The notes under the pieces: generated by a model | Databases searched by the model: none | What the model saw: the letters and a program-made list of their open reading frames with translations, nothing else | Told to the model about the DNA's origin: nothing | Shown: piece after piece, positions 23,629-30,750 of the stretch | Layout of the letters: each line of letters starts with the position of its first letter | Numbering within the stretch: the stretch's first letter is position 1 | Program-made: the position numbers and the translations under genes | Virus record (IMG/VR): IMGVR_UViG_3300028553_001580 | Location: 1 to 64,000 of that record | DNA: 64,000 nucleotides | DNA from: a virus | Strand: one strand, 5' to 3'

Positions 23629-26400
23629 ATGGCAGAAGAAAAATATACAGTTTGGCAAAGATTAGGTAAAGTTTTTGGACCAAATTCAACAATGGACCAA
23701 CAGTCCCCTGTTTTTAAATTCGATAAAAAAGAACTTTTAAAAACACCAATAAAACAAGATTACGAAAGAGAAAAACTACAGGCTCAACAAACAATGTACA
23801 TTGGTCAACAATGGCAAAAAGTTGAAAGTAACCTGTATCAACAGGCAGTATATTATGAACCAACAAGAATGGCTTCATATTATGATTATGAGTCAATGGA
23901 ATATTGTTTAGCGGGTGACACTAAAATTGCAACTCCAAGTGGTTTTGTAACAATCAAAGAGTTAGCGGAAAAAGGTAGAGATTATGAATTTATTACTTAT
24001 GCGTACGATTACAATCTTAAAAAAGTGGTACCTGCAATTGCAAGAAATGCACATTACACTAGAGATGAAATGACTTATAAAATTACCTTTGATGACAAAA
24101 GTTTTATTATTGCAACTTGGGAACACCAGTTTATGAAAAGAGATGGTTCATTTGAAAGGGTTATGAACTTGAAACTGGGGGATTCAATGATGCCGTTTTA
24201 TCGTAAATCATTCTTTAATAATCAAAAATATAATTGGGTTTATACGTGTAATTCAAATGAGGGTCATAATGGATGGATTTCCGAACATAATTTAATTGCT
24301 GAATGGTTTTATGATAAAAAAATAAATAAGGATGAAGAAGTTCATCATATAGATTTTGATGGTAAAAATAATTTACCTGAAAATTTACAAATAATGAAAA
24401 TATCAGAACACAGAGCATATCACGCAAAAATAAATAATGAAAAATTATGGTCTAATCCTGATTATAGAAAAAAAATGTCAGAAGTTGCAAAAAGAAAAGG
24501 TAAATTAGTTTGGGGAGGAAGACGTAGTGGTGACAAAAATCCTGCATATATACAAATTGGTTGGGATAATATTATTGAAACGGCAAGAAAAATAAAAACT
24601 TTAAAAGGAACCTCTAAAGAATTAAATATATCTTATCGAAAATTACAAAGAGAAATTGTATCAAATGGGTATAAAGATTGGAATACTTTTTTGATGGCAT
24701 ATGGTATTAAAAAATCACCGTTATCGACCGCAAAGGCAAAAAATGACGTAATTAATCTAAACCACAAAATATTATCAATTGAACCTTATGGTGTTGTTCC
24801 TGTTTATGATTTAACGGTTCCAGGGTATAAAAATTTTGCAACAGATTCTATTTTTTCACATAATACTCCTGAAATTTCGGCAGCATTAGACATTTATGCT
24901 GAAGAATCAACAACACCTGATAAAGATGGACACATTCTTCAAATTTATTCAGAATCAAAAAGAATCAAATCAGTTTTAACCGACTTATTCAACAATAAGT
25001 TAGATATTAATACAAACTTACCAATGTGGATTAGAAATACGTGTAAGTTTGGTGACAACTTTGTGTATTTAAAATTGGACCCAGAACGAGGTGTTGTTGG
25101 TTGTCAACAATTACCTAACATTCAAATTGAACGTTTAGAAAAAGGTATGAAATTCCAACCTGAAAAATATTCTGCAGAAATTGAAAATGATGCGTTGAAG
25201 TTTACTTGGAAGGAAAAAAATATGGAGTTTAATACTTGGGAAGTTGCTCACTTTAGAATTTTAGGCGACGACAGAAAACTACCATACGGAACTTCAATGT
25301 TAGAAAAAGCACGTCGTATTTGGAAACAACTTTTGTTATCTGAAGACGCTATGTTGATTTATCGTGTATCAAGAGCTCCTGAAAGACGTGTATTTAAAGT
25401 TTTTGTTGGTAATATGGACGATAAAGATGTTGATGCATACGTACAAAGAGTTGCAAACAAATTTAAAAGAGACCAAATTGTTGACCAAAAAACAGGAAAT
25501 GTTGATATGAGATATAATCAAATGGCGGTAGACCAAGATTACTTTATTCCTGTAAGAGATATGGCAGCCCCTGAACCAATAACAACATTAGCAGGAGCTC
25601 AAAACTTGGCTGAAATTGCAGATATTGAATATATTCAAAAGAAATTAGTTACAGCATTAAGAATTCCAAAAGCGTATTTAGGATTTGAAGAGGCTGTTGG
25701 TGATGGTAAAAACTTATCACTTCTCGACATTAGATTTGCAAGAACAATCAACCGAATTCAAAAATCTATGATTGCAGAAATGAACAAAATTGCAATCATT
25801 CATTTATTTTTATTAGGGTTTGAAGATGAATTAACAAACTTTACTCTTGGACTTACAAATCCGTCAAAACAATCTGACCTTCTTGGTATAGAACTATGGA
25901 AAGAAAAAATCACATTGTTTAAAGATGCTGTTGCACCAATTCAAGATAGTGTTGCTCCTGTATCTGCGTCTTGGGCCAAAAAACATATTTTAGGATTTTC
26001 TGATGATGAAATTAGACTTGATTTACAACAACAAAGAATTGAAAGAGCGGTATCTGCCGAGTTAGGTAAAACTGCTGAGGTAATAACTAAAACAGGATTA
26101 TTTGATACTCTTGATTCATTATACGGTAAAAAAGATGTGCCAGCCGCTGGTGGTGAAGCCGGAGGGGCGGCACCTGAAGGAGGAATGCCGCCTGAAGAAG
26201 GAGGAGGAGCACCTCCTGCACCTGAAGCTCCTCCAGCACCTGAAGGTGGAGGGGTAACTCCTGAAAGTTTTAACAAAAAAGATTTAAATTTAATTTTAGA
26301 AAATACTTTTTTTGATAAGGACAACACTTTAGATTTATCAAAAGGACGAATGTCCCTAAATGAAATAGATGATAAAATTAAAAACTTATTGAATAAGTAA
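23629..26400 (+). CDS. Portal protein (gp20-like) interrupted by an intein
   Basis: 923 codons encode a portal of about 603 residues plus a 320-residue intein at codons 93-412. The extein joins ...YDYESMEY to TPEISAALDIYAEES, the conserved gp20 region. Downstream, 'WEVAHFRILGDDRKLPYGTSMLEKARRIWKQL' and 'DAMLIYRVSRAPERRVFKVFVGNM' are typical of T4-type portals. The dodecameric portal forms the DNA entry vertex and nucleates head assembly. The C-terminal 110 residues hold an Ala/Gly/Pro/Glu-rich linker ('GGMPPEEGGGAPPAPEAPP') and a helical tail, unlike T4. It follows terminase by 33 nt. Confidence 0.93.
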   Translation: MAEEKYTVWQRLGKVFGPNSTMDQQSPVFKFDKKELLKTPIKQDYEREKLQAQQTMYIGQQWQKVESNLYQQAVYYEPTRMASYYDYESMEYCLAGDTKIATPSGFVTIKELAEKGRDYEFITYAYDYNLKKVVPAIARNAHYTRDEMTYKITFDDKSFIIATWEHQFMKRDGSFERVMNLKLGDSMMPFYRKSFFNNQKYNWVYTCNSNEGHNGWISEHNLIAEWFYDKKINKDEEVHHIDFDGKNNLPENLQIMKISEHRAYHAKINNEKLWSNPDYRKKMSEVAKRKGKLVWGGRRSGDKNPAYIQIGWDNIIETARKIKTLKGTSKELNISYRKLQREIVSNGYKDWNTFLMAYGIKKSPLSTAKAKNDVINLNHKILSIEPYGVVPVYDLTVPGYKNFATDSIFSHNTPEISAALDIYAEESTTPDKDGHILQIYSESKRIKSVLTDLFNNKLDINTNLPMWIRNTCKFGDNFVYLKLDPERGVVGCQQLPNIQIERLEKGMKFQPEKYSAEIENDALKFTWKEKNMEFNTWEVAHFRILGDDRKLPYGTSMLEKARRIWKQLLLSEDAMLIYRVSRAPERRVFKVFVGNMDDKDVDAYVQRVANKFKRDQIVDQKTGNVDMRYNQMAVDQDYFIPVRDMAAPEPITTLAGAQNLAEIADIEYIQKKLVTALRIPKAYLGFEEAVGDGKNLSLLDIRFARTINRIQKSMIAEMNKIAIIHLFLLGFEDELTNFTLGLTNPSKQSDLLGIELWKEKITLFKDAVAPIQDSVAPVSASWAKKHILGFSDDEIRLDLQQQRIERAVSAELGKTAEVITKTGLFDTLDSLYGKKDVPAAGGEAGGAAPEGGMPPEEGGGAPPAPEAPPAPEGGGVTPESFNKKDLNLILENTFFDKDNTLDLSKGRMSLNEIDDKIKNLLNK
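23905..24864 (+). other. Intein with HNH endonuclease domain
   Basis: Codons 93-412 of the portal gene. N-terminal splice block: CLAGDTKIATPSGFVTIKEL with Cys1. Block B: 'ATWEHQFM' with T..H. C-terminal blocks: 'VVPVYDLTVPGYKNFATDS' and 'IFSHN' with final His-Asn, and Thr as the +1 extein residue. All splicing residues are present, so self-splicing is expected. The middle carries an HNH nuclease ('EEVHHIDFDGKNNLPENLQIM', 'EHRAYH') and a C-terminal helix-turn-helix-like part ('GTSKELNISYRKLQREI') that would let the intein home into intein-less portal genes. Confidence 0.92.
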
Positions 26401-26409
26401 GTATTTATT
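26400..26409 (+). promoter_or_regulatory. Late-type box
   Basis: AGTATTTATTA right after the portal stop codon, with AACTTATT about 11 nt upstream; 14 nt to the ATG at 26423. Confidence 0.35.
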
Positions 26410-26422
26410 ATAAAAAATTATT

Positions 26423-27160
26423 ATGGCAACTTTTGGTGAAATTAAAACTAAAATAGAAGAAACTTTTATCAATTTATATGGTAAAGATGAGTTTAAATAT
26501 TTTTCTAATCAATTTAGAACTATTGTATTAGAAAATAAGGATATTGCAGAATTGTATTACATATATGATGATTTAACTGAAAACAAAGGTATGTCATCAG
26601 ATTTGGTAAATGACTATGTAAATGAATCTGTTGAATATTCACAAATTTTAGTAGAAAATAACACAAGAGTTTTGAATAAAATTGGTTCTTGGATTAACGC
26701 AATTGACTTACACAACAACTCAAGTAACAAATACGAAACAATTGATACTGTCATATATAATAAGTCTATTAAAAATTTAGAGTCAATTTTAGAATCCAAA
26801 AAACAAATATCTAAAGTTTTAACAACAAACAAAATAGAAAAAACTATTTCTGAATCAATCAATTTACCTTTAGAAACAATGTTAAAGGTTGCAAACTCAA
26901 AGTTAAATGAAGAAATTTCTACATTATCTGAAAGTGAAAAAAATGAAATAAAAGAAATTGTTTTTTTATCAAAAGATGAGTTAGAGTTAAGAATGGTAAG
27001 ATTAAAAGAATCTATTGTTGATAGTTTGAAAGTAAAGTTAAACGAATCAACTGAAAATGATTTAAAAAATACAATAGAAAAAACTGTAGATAAAATACAG
27101 AATTCACCAGTAGATTTTTACAACTACTACAAGTTAAAGCAACTTCAAGAAGGTTTATGA
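26423..27160 (+). CDS. Hypothetical helical protein between portal and protease
   Basis: 245 residues, almost entirely helical and charged, with Lys/Glu/Ser-rich heptad-like segments ('KEIVFLSKDELELRMVRLKESIVDSL'). In T4 the small prohead core genes 67 and 68 occupy this position, so a core or chaperone role is plausible; no sequence similarity is claimed. Its stop overlaps the next start by 4 nt. Confidence 0.6.
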   Translation: MATFGEIKTKIEETFINLYGKDEFKYFSNQFRTIVLENKDIAELYYIYDDLTENKGMSSDLVNDYVNESVEYSQILVENNTRVLNKIGSWINAIDLHNNSSNKYETIDTVIYNKSIKNLESILESKKQISKVLTTNKIEKTISESINLPLETMLKVANSKLNEEISTLSESEKNEIKEIVFLSKDELELRMVRLKESIVDSLKVKLNESTENDLKNTIEKTVDKIQNSPVDFYNYYKLKQLQEGL

Positions 27161-27408
27161 TTCAATTCTTTAAAAATATGATGGAAGGTGCCAACGGAGG
27201 TATATCTTCAAAAAGATTTATTGGTCTTTTGTGTAGTATTTCTTTAATTGCCGCTTTATTTGTTTCTTTGTTCAGTTGTGGGAAATATGAGGCACCTGAA
27301 ATTTTAATAGAAACTATCGGTTTATTGGCCTTTGGAACTTTAGGTCTTACTTCTGTTGATTTTTTTACCCACAAAAAAAAGGTAGATAAAAATCAAGAAG
27401 ATAAATGA
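27157..27408 (+). CDS. Small two-span membrane protein, holin-like
   Basis: 83 residues: a short amphipathic start (MIQFFKNMMEGANGGISSKR), a first span 'FIGLLCSISLIAALFVSLF', a loop with 'SCGKYEAPEI', a second span 'IETIGLLAFGTLGLTSVDFF' and a charged tail 'THKKKVDKNQEDK'. The 'SSKR' start and 'GLTSVDF' end resemble a class of small holins in Bacteroidetes phages. Holins set the time of lysis by opening the inner membrane. No lysin gene is adjacent, so the assignment is tentative. It overlaps the bS21 gene tail to tail by 16 nt. Confidence 0.5.
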   Translation: MIQFFKNMMEGANGGISSKRFIGLLCSISLIAALFVSLFSCGKYEAPEILIETIGLLAFGTLGLTSVDFFTHKKKVDKNQEDK

Positions 27409-27584
27409 TTTCTTTTCTTTTGAAGGTAAGCCGCCTTTATTTTTTGTTTTCTATTTCTAACAGATTTTTTTTCAAACTCTTGTCTATCTCTTAAAAATTC
27501 TAATTGTTTTGTTTTATAAACTTTAAATTTATATTGTTTTAACGCTTGCTCAATATTGTTTTTTTTAACTTCAATAATAATCAT
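27393..27584 (-). CDS. rpsU: Ribosomal protein bS21
   Basis: 63 residues: 'MIIIEVKKNNIEQALKQYK', 'KTKQLEFLRDRQEFEKKSVRN' and 'KIKAAYLQKKRN' align with bacterial bS21 over the whole length (bacterial proteins are about 60-70). bS21 sits on the 30S platform next to the 3' end of 16S rRNA and takes part in start-site choice; phage copies are known from large phages. This is the only minus-strand gene in the head operon. Its leader has a late-type box, and AAAAAGGG lies 10 nt before the ATG. That is the nearest thing to a Shine-Dalgarno sequence I found in the window, where most starts have none. It may replace host bS21 to alter ribosome preference (inference). Confidence 0.9.
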   Translation of the reverse strand: MIIIEVKKNNIEQALKQYKFKVYKTKQLEFLRDRQEFEKKSVRNRKQKIKAAYLQKKRNHLSS

Positions 27585-27594
27585 AAATTTTTTA

Positions 27595-27614
27595 CCCTTT
27601 TTGATATAAATATA
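27595..27614 (-). promoter_or_regulatory. bS21 gene control region
   Basis: Minus strand: TATATTTATATC (27603-27614) followed by AAAAAGGG (27595-27602), 10 nt before the start codon. Late-type box plus a possible weak Shine-Dalgarno element. Confidence 0.45.
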
Positions 27615-27689
27615 CGAACTTTTTTAGGTTTTGACAAATTCTTTTATAATTGTTATATTTTATAAAAATAAACCTCTTACATATGAAAA

Positions 27690-28139
27690 ATGAAGAAAGG
27701 AAAAACATCAAAACTAAACATTTTTGATGATGCAAAATGTCAATATGGAACAGTCGATTCCAAAAATTTTAAATCAATTTATTTAATTTTACAAACGTGG
27801 GTTGAACCAAAAGATGATTACACAAACTGGGTTTCAATCACAGGAAGTATAAAAAGACAAATATTACACACATTACTTGAAGTTGTAGACCATAAAATTT
27901 TTGAAAAAAAATATATAGTAGACTTGGACCTTAGAACAAGTGGACTTCAAAAAAACAAAAAAAGTTTTTTAAATTTAGAAGTAACACTTTTTATTCACAA
28001 CGATACTTACGATTTTAAATCTTTAATTTTAAGGTCAAAAATAAAAAATATTTTATCTGCAATTTATAAGGATGATTTAAAAAATTCACTTTATTTCACA
28101 TTAAGTAAGACAAAATTGGCAGAAACACAAGAAATATAA
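27690..28139 (+). CDS. Hypothetical head-operon protein
   Basis: 149 residues, basic, starting MKKGKTSKLNIFDDAK; beta strands alternate with helices ('VSITGSIKRQILHTLLEVV', 'LNLEVTLFIHNDTYDFKSLIL'). No recognised family. Located just before the prohead protease; an assembly role is likely from context only. An ATG 6 nt upstream is in another frame and gives a very short product. Confidence 0.55.
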   Translation: MKKGKTSKLNIFDDAKCQYGTVDSKNFKSIYLILQTWVEPKDDYTNWVSITGSIKRQILHTLLEVVDHKIFEKKYIVDLDLRTSGLQKNKKSFLNLEVTLFIHNDTYDFKSLILRSKIKNILSAIYKDDLKNSLYFTLSKTKLAETQEI

Positions 28140-28140
28140 T

Positions 28141-28150
28141 ATTTATTAAT
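28141..28150 (+). promoter_or_regulatory. Late-type box
   Basis: TATTTATTAA immediately after the previous stop codon and 9 nt before the protease ATG. Confidence 0.4.
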
Positions 28151-28159
28151 AAAAATATT

Positions 28160-28873
28160 ATGAAAATTTTAGGACCAAAAGATACGGGTAAAGGAATTCT
28201 TGTTGAATGGGATGCAGGAATTATAAATCCAAACGAACCAAGAAACCAAAATATAATTAGAGAATCATACGGACAACTTGACCATTCAAAACCATTTGTT
28301 TTTTATGCAACACTACAGAAATACGGTGTTCCAAATAGAAACGGAAGAGTTTATCCCGAAAAAATATTAAAAAGAGAATCTGAAAAATACCAAGATGTTA
28401 TCAAAAGAGGAATGTCTATATCAGAACTTAATCACCCTGAATCATCGTTAGTAGATTTAGATAGAGTATCTCACCTCATTACTGAAACGTGGTGGGAAGG
28501 AAATATTTTAATGGGTAAAATTAAATTATTAACTAGCCCCGGTTTTCACGAAAGAGGAATAGTAACATCAAAGGGTGATGTTGCCGCAAATCTTATGAGA
28601 CAAGGAGTCACCATGGGAGTATCTTCTCGTGGAGTCGGGTCTTTGGTAAAAAAGGGTGACGAAAACGAAGTACAAGATGATTTTGAGTTAATTTGTTTTG
28701 ACCTTGTATCTTCACCATCAACACCTGGAGCTTATCTATATTTAAATGCTGAAGACAGACCAAGATATGAAGAAAAATTGGCTGAACACGAAAATACATA
28801 TGGTGGTGGTAATAGTGGTTTAGATAAATCTGTTGACTTAATGAAAAGATTATCGGATTATTTAGGTAAATAA
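28160..28873 (+). CDS. Prohead core protease (gp21-like)
   Basis: 237 residues. 'ATLQKYGVPNRNGRVYPEKIL' and 'ISELNHPESSLVDLDRVSHLI' (catalytic His) followed by 'MGVSSRGVGSLVK' (catalytic Ser) are the signature of the T4-type prohead serine protease. It cleaves the scaffold, capsid protein and targeted internal proteins after [LI]-x-E during maturation. The window offers several candidate substrates: the capsid protein at I-N-E|A and the leader-bearing proteins at 5900, 7022, 8786 and 17301. Position before scaffold and capsid genes as in T4. Confidence 0.92.
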   Translation: MKILGPKDTGKGILVEWDAGIINPNEPRNQNIIRESYGQLDHSKPFVFYATLQKYGVPNRNGRVYPEKILKRESEKYQDVIKRGMSISELNHPESSLVDLDRVSHLITETWWEGNILMGKIKLLTSPGFHERGIVTSKGDVAANLMRQGVTMGVSSRGVGSLVKKGDENEVQDDFELICFDLVSSPSTPGAYLYLNAEDRPRYEEKLAEHENTYGGGNSGLDKSVDLMKRLSDYLGK

Positions 28874-28883
28874 TATTAATAAA

Positions 28884-29093
28884 ATGGATGAGAAGTATTT
28901 TGTAGCAAAAATCACAACTGATATGGTTGATGATAACACAGGAAAAATTAAAAAAATGAGAGAAGAAAAACTTGTTAAAGGTTTTTCACCAACGGATGTT
29001 GAGGCGAAAGTCACAAAAGTTTATGAAACTTATACTTTAGATTGGCGTATAACCGCTATTGTTGAAAGTAAGATTGATGAAGTGATTGAGTAA
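28884..29093 (+). CDS. Small hypothetical protein (DUF4494-like pattern)
   Basis: 69 residues: 'YFVAKITTDMVDDNTGKIKKMREEKLVKGFSPTDVEAKVTKVY' is reminiscent of DUF4494, a small alpha-beta domain common in Bacteroidetes and their phages, but is shorter; function unknown. Last gene before a terminator. Confidence 0.55.
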   Translation: MDEKYFVAKITTDMVDDNTGKIKKMREEKLVKGFSPTDVEAKVTKVYETYTLDWRITAIVESKIDEVIE

Positions 29094-29114
29094 TTTTTTT
29101 ATTATCTAATGATG

Positions 29115-29138
29115 AGGTCCCCAAAAGGGACCTTTTTT
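29115..29138 (+). terminator. Rho-independent terminator
   Basis: AGGTCCC / GGGACCT with a CAAAA loop and a T run, separating the protease unit from the scaffold and capsid unit. Confidence 0.85.
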
Positions 29139-29166
29139 ATTTTATGGGTTTTTTGTGTTAAAATAA

Positions 29167-29195
29167 AACTTTTTGGAATGTAGATATATTTATTA
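29167..29195 (+). promoter_or_regulatory. Two-part late-type promoter before scaffold and capsid genes
   Basis: AACTTTTT, exactly 10 nt, TATATTTATTA; the same architecture as at 5831. Expected to drive the most highly expressed late genes. Confidence 0.55.
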
Positions 29196-29225
29196 TAAAA
29201 TAAACGCAAATATTAATGCTTTTTA

Positions 29226-30716
29226 ATGAGTAACAGAAAAACAGAATCCTTAGTCGAAGAGGCTTTATTACAAATGAAGTCTATTGAGGAAGCGATTAGT
29301 GAAAATGCAAAAGGAATACTTGCTTCAACTATGAAGGAAGAAATCGGCGAATTAGTAAGAGAATCTATTTTAGGTTCTAAAAGGTCTTTAAGGGAACAAT
29401 CACAAGGTGGTGAAGAACCACAAGAACCAGAACAAGAAGGCGAAGAAGATGTGTCTGCTGAAGAGGAAGTTGTAACACAACAACCTGAAGTAGGTGCTGA
29501 TAATGGTAAAGGTGCGATGCCACCATCAGGTGAAGAATTACCTCCACTTGATATGTCAAACGCTTCAATGCCCGAGTTAATGAAAGTTTTCAAGGCTATG
29601 GGTGATGAGGATGGTTTTATTATCAAAAAAGATGGTGATTATGTTCATTTAAAAGATGGTAAAGCAAATACTGAATATTTAATCAGTTTAGCGGCAGAAG
29701 AACCCGAACAACCAATGGAACAACCAATTGAACAAATGGCTGAAAACACAACATATGAGTTGGTTTTTGAAGATGATTCAATGATGGGAGGTATGTCAGA
29801 ACTTGACTATAGAGAAGGTATGGGTCATATGGACGAAGACATGTACGAAATGGACTACAACGAAGGTATGGGTCATATGGATGAAGACATGTACGAAATG
29901 GACTACAACGAAGGTATGGGTCATATGGATGAAATGTATGAAGATATGGATGAAGACATGTACGAAATGGACTACAACGAAGGTATGGGTCATATGGATG
30001 AAATGTATGAAGATATGGATGAAGACATGTACGAAATGGACGACCAAGTTTATGAAATCGACCAAGAATCATTGGAAAATGTTGTTGAAGCTTTTAAAGC
30101 GAAAGGAAAAATCGGAAAACTTAAAACTAAGATTTATCCTTCAAAATTAAAGCATGGTGTTACTGAAACTGATGAGGATGAAATCTCAGATGGTTGGATG
30201 GACGAAGAAGAAGATGATGATGATGATGTAGAAACTGCTGAAGCTGCTAGAACTTATGGAAATGGTTCTAAAAAAGGTAGAGGTTTAAGAAAGGCAATCA
30301 CTCCAAACAGAAATTTAACTTTTGAGTCTCACGAATTTGAAACTTTAAAAGAAAAAAATGAAGAGTATAGAAAAGCATTAGACTTTTTTAGAAATAAATT
30401 AAATGAAGTTGCAATTTTCAATTCAAACTTGGCTTACGCTACACGTTTGTTTACAGAACACTCAACAACAAAACAAGAAAAAATCAACATTCTTAGAAGA
30501 TTCGATAATGTAGACTCTTTGAAAGAATCAAAAACACTTTATAAATCAATCAAGGAAGAATTAGGTGATACACCAAATTCAGTAGTAACTGAATCAATTA
30601 CACAAAAAGTTATTAAAACTCCAAGTAATGGTTCATCTTCTAACTTGATTGAATCTAAAGCTTATGAAAATCCTCAATTTATGAGGATGAAGGATTTAAT
30701 GTCCAAAATAAAATAA
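29226..30716 (+). CDS. Prohead core scaffold protein (gp22-like by position)
   Basis: 496 residues, very acidic. The N-terminal helix (MSNRKTESLVEEALLQMKSI ... ELVRESIL) is followed by a Gln/Glu-rich linker, then a Met-Asp-Glu-Tyr tandem repeat (residues about 197-272), a poly-Asp/Glu stretch and a C-terminal helical domain ('EFETLKEKNEEYRKALDFF', 'KINILRRFDNVDSL'). That domain resembles the coiled C-terminal part of T4-type scaffold proteins. Scaffolds form the prohead core and are digested by the gp21-type protease; several [LI]-x-E sites occur. The location between protease and capsid genes fits gp22. The repeat expansion is unusual. Confidence 0.78.
   Translation: MSNRKTESLVEEALLQMKSIEEAISENAKGILASTMKEEIGELVRESILGSKRSLREQSQGGEEPQEPEQEGEEDVSAEEEVVTQQPEVGADNGKGAMPPSGEELPPLDMSNASMPELMKVFKAMGDEDGFIIKKDGDYVHLKDGKANTEYLISLAAEEPEQPMEQPIEQMAENTTYELVFEDDSMMGGMSELDYREGMGHMDEDMYEMDYNEGMGHMDEDMYEMDYNEGMGHMDEMYEDMDEDMYEMDYNEGMGHMDEMYEDMDEDMYEMDDQVYEIDQESLENVVEAFKAKGKIGKLKTKIYPSKLKHGVTETDEDEISDGWMDEEEDDDDDVETAEAARTYGNGSKKGRGLRKAITPNRNLTFESHEFETLKEKNEEYRKALDFFRNKLNEVAIFNSNLAYATRLFTEHSTTKQEKINILRRFDNVDSLKESKTLYKSIKEELGDTPNSVVTESITQKVIKTPSNGSSSNLIESKAYENPQFMRMKDLMSKIK
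29814..30041 (+). repeat. Tandem repeat in the scaffold gene
   Basis: Four units beginning GAAGGTATGGGTCATATG at 29814, 29862, 29910 and 29979. Units 1-2 are 48 nt; units 3-4 are 69 nt by insertion of a 21-nt block (coding EMYEDMD). The DNA is almost identical between units, which indicates recent duplication. Confidence 0.9.
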
Positions 30717-30750
30717 AAAAAATAAAATAAACTCTAAAAAAAATTTAAAA

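Noticed and set aside
24250-24430. HNH endonuclease as a separate gene
   Set aside because: It is in frame inside the intein of the portal protein.
25941-26327. Minus-strand frame with Gly/Pro/Ser-rich product
   Set aside because: Shadow of the Ala/Gly/Pro-rich C-terminal linker of the portal gene.
29683-30072. Overlapping frames on both strands in the scaffold repeat
   Set aside because: Periodic repeat keeps all frames open; only the plus-strand scaffold frame has normal context and composition.
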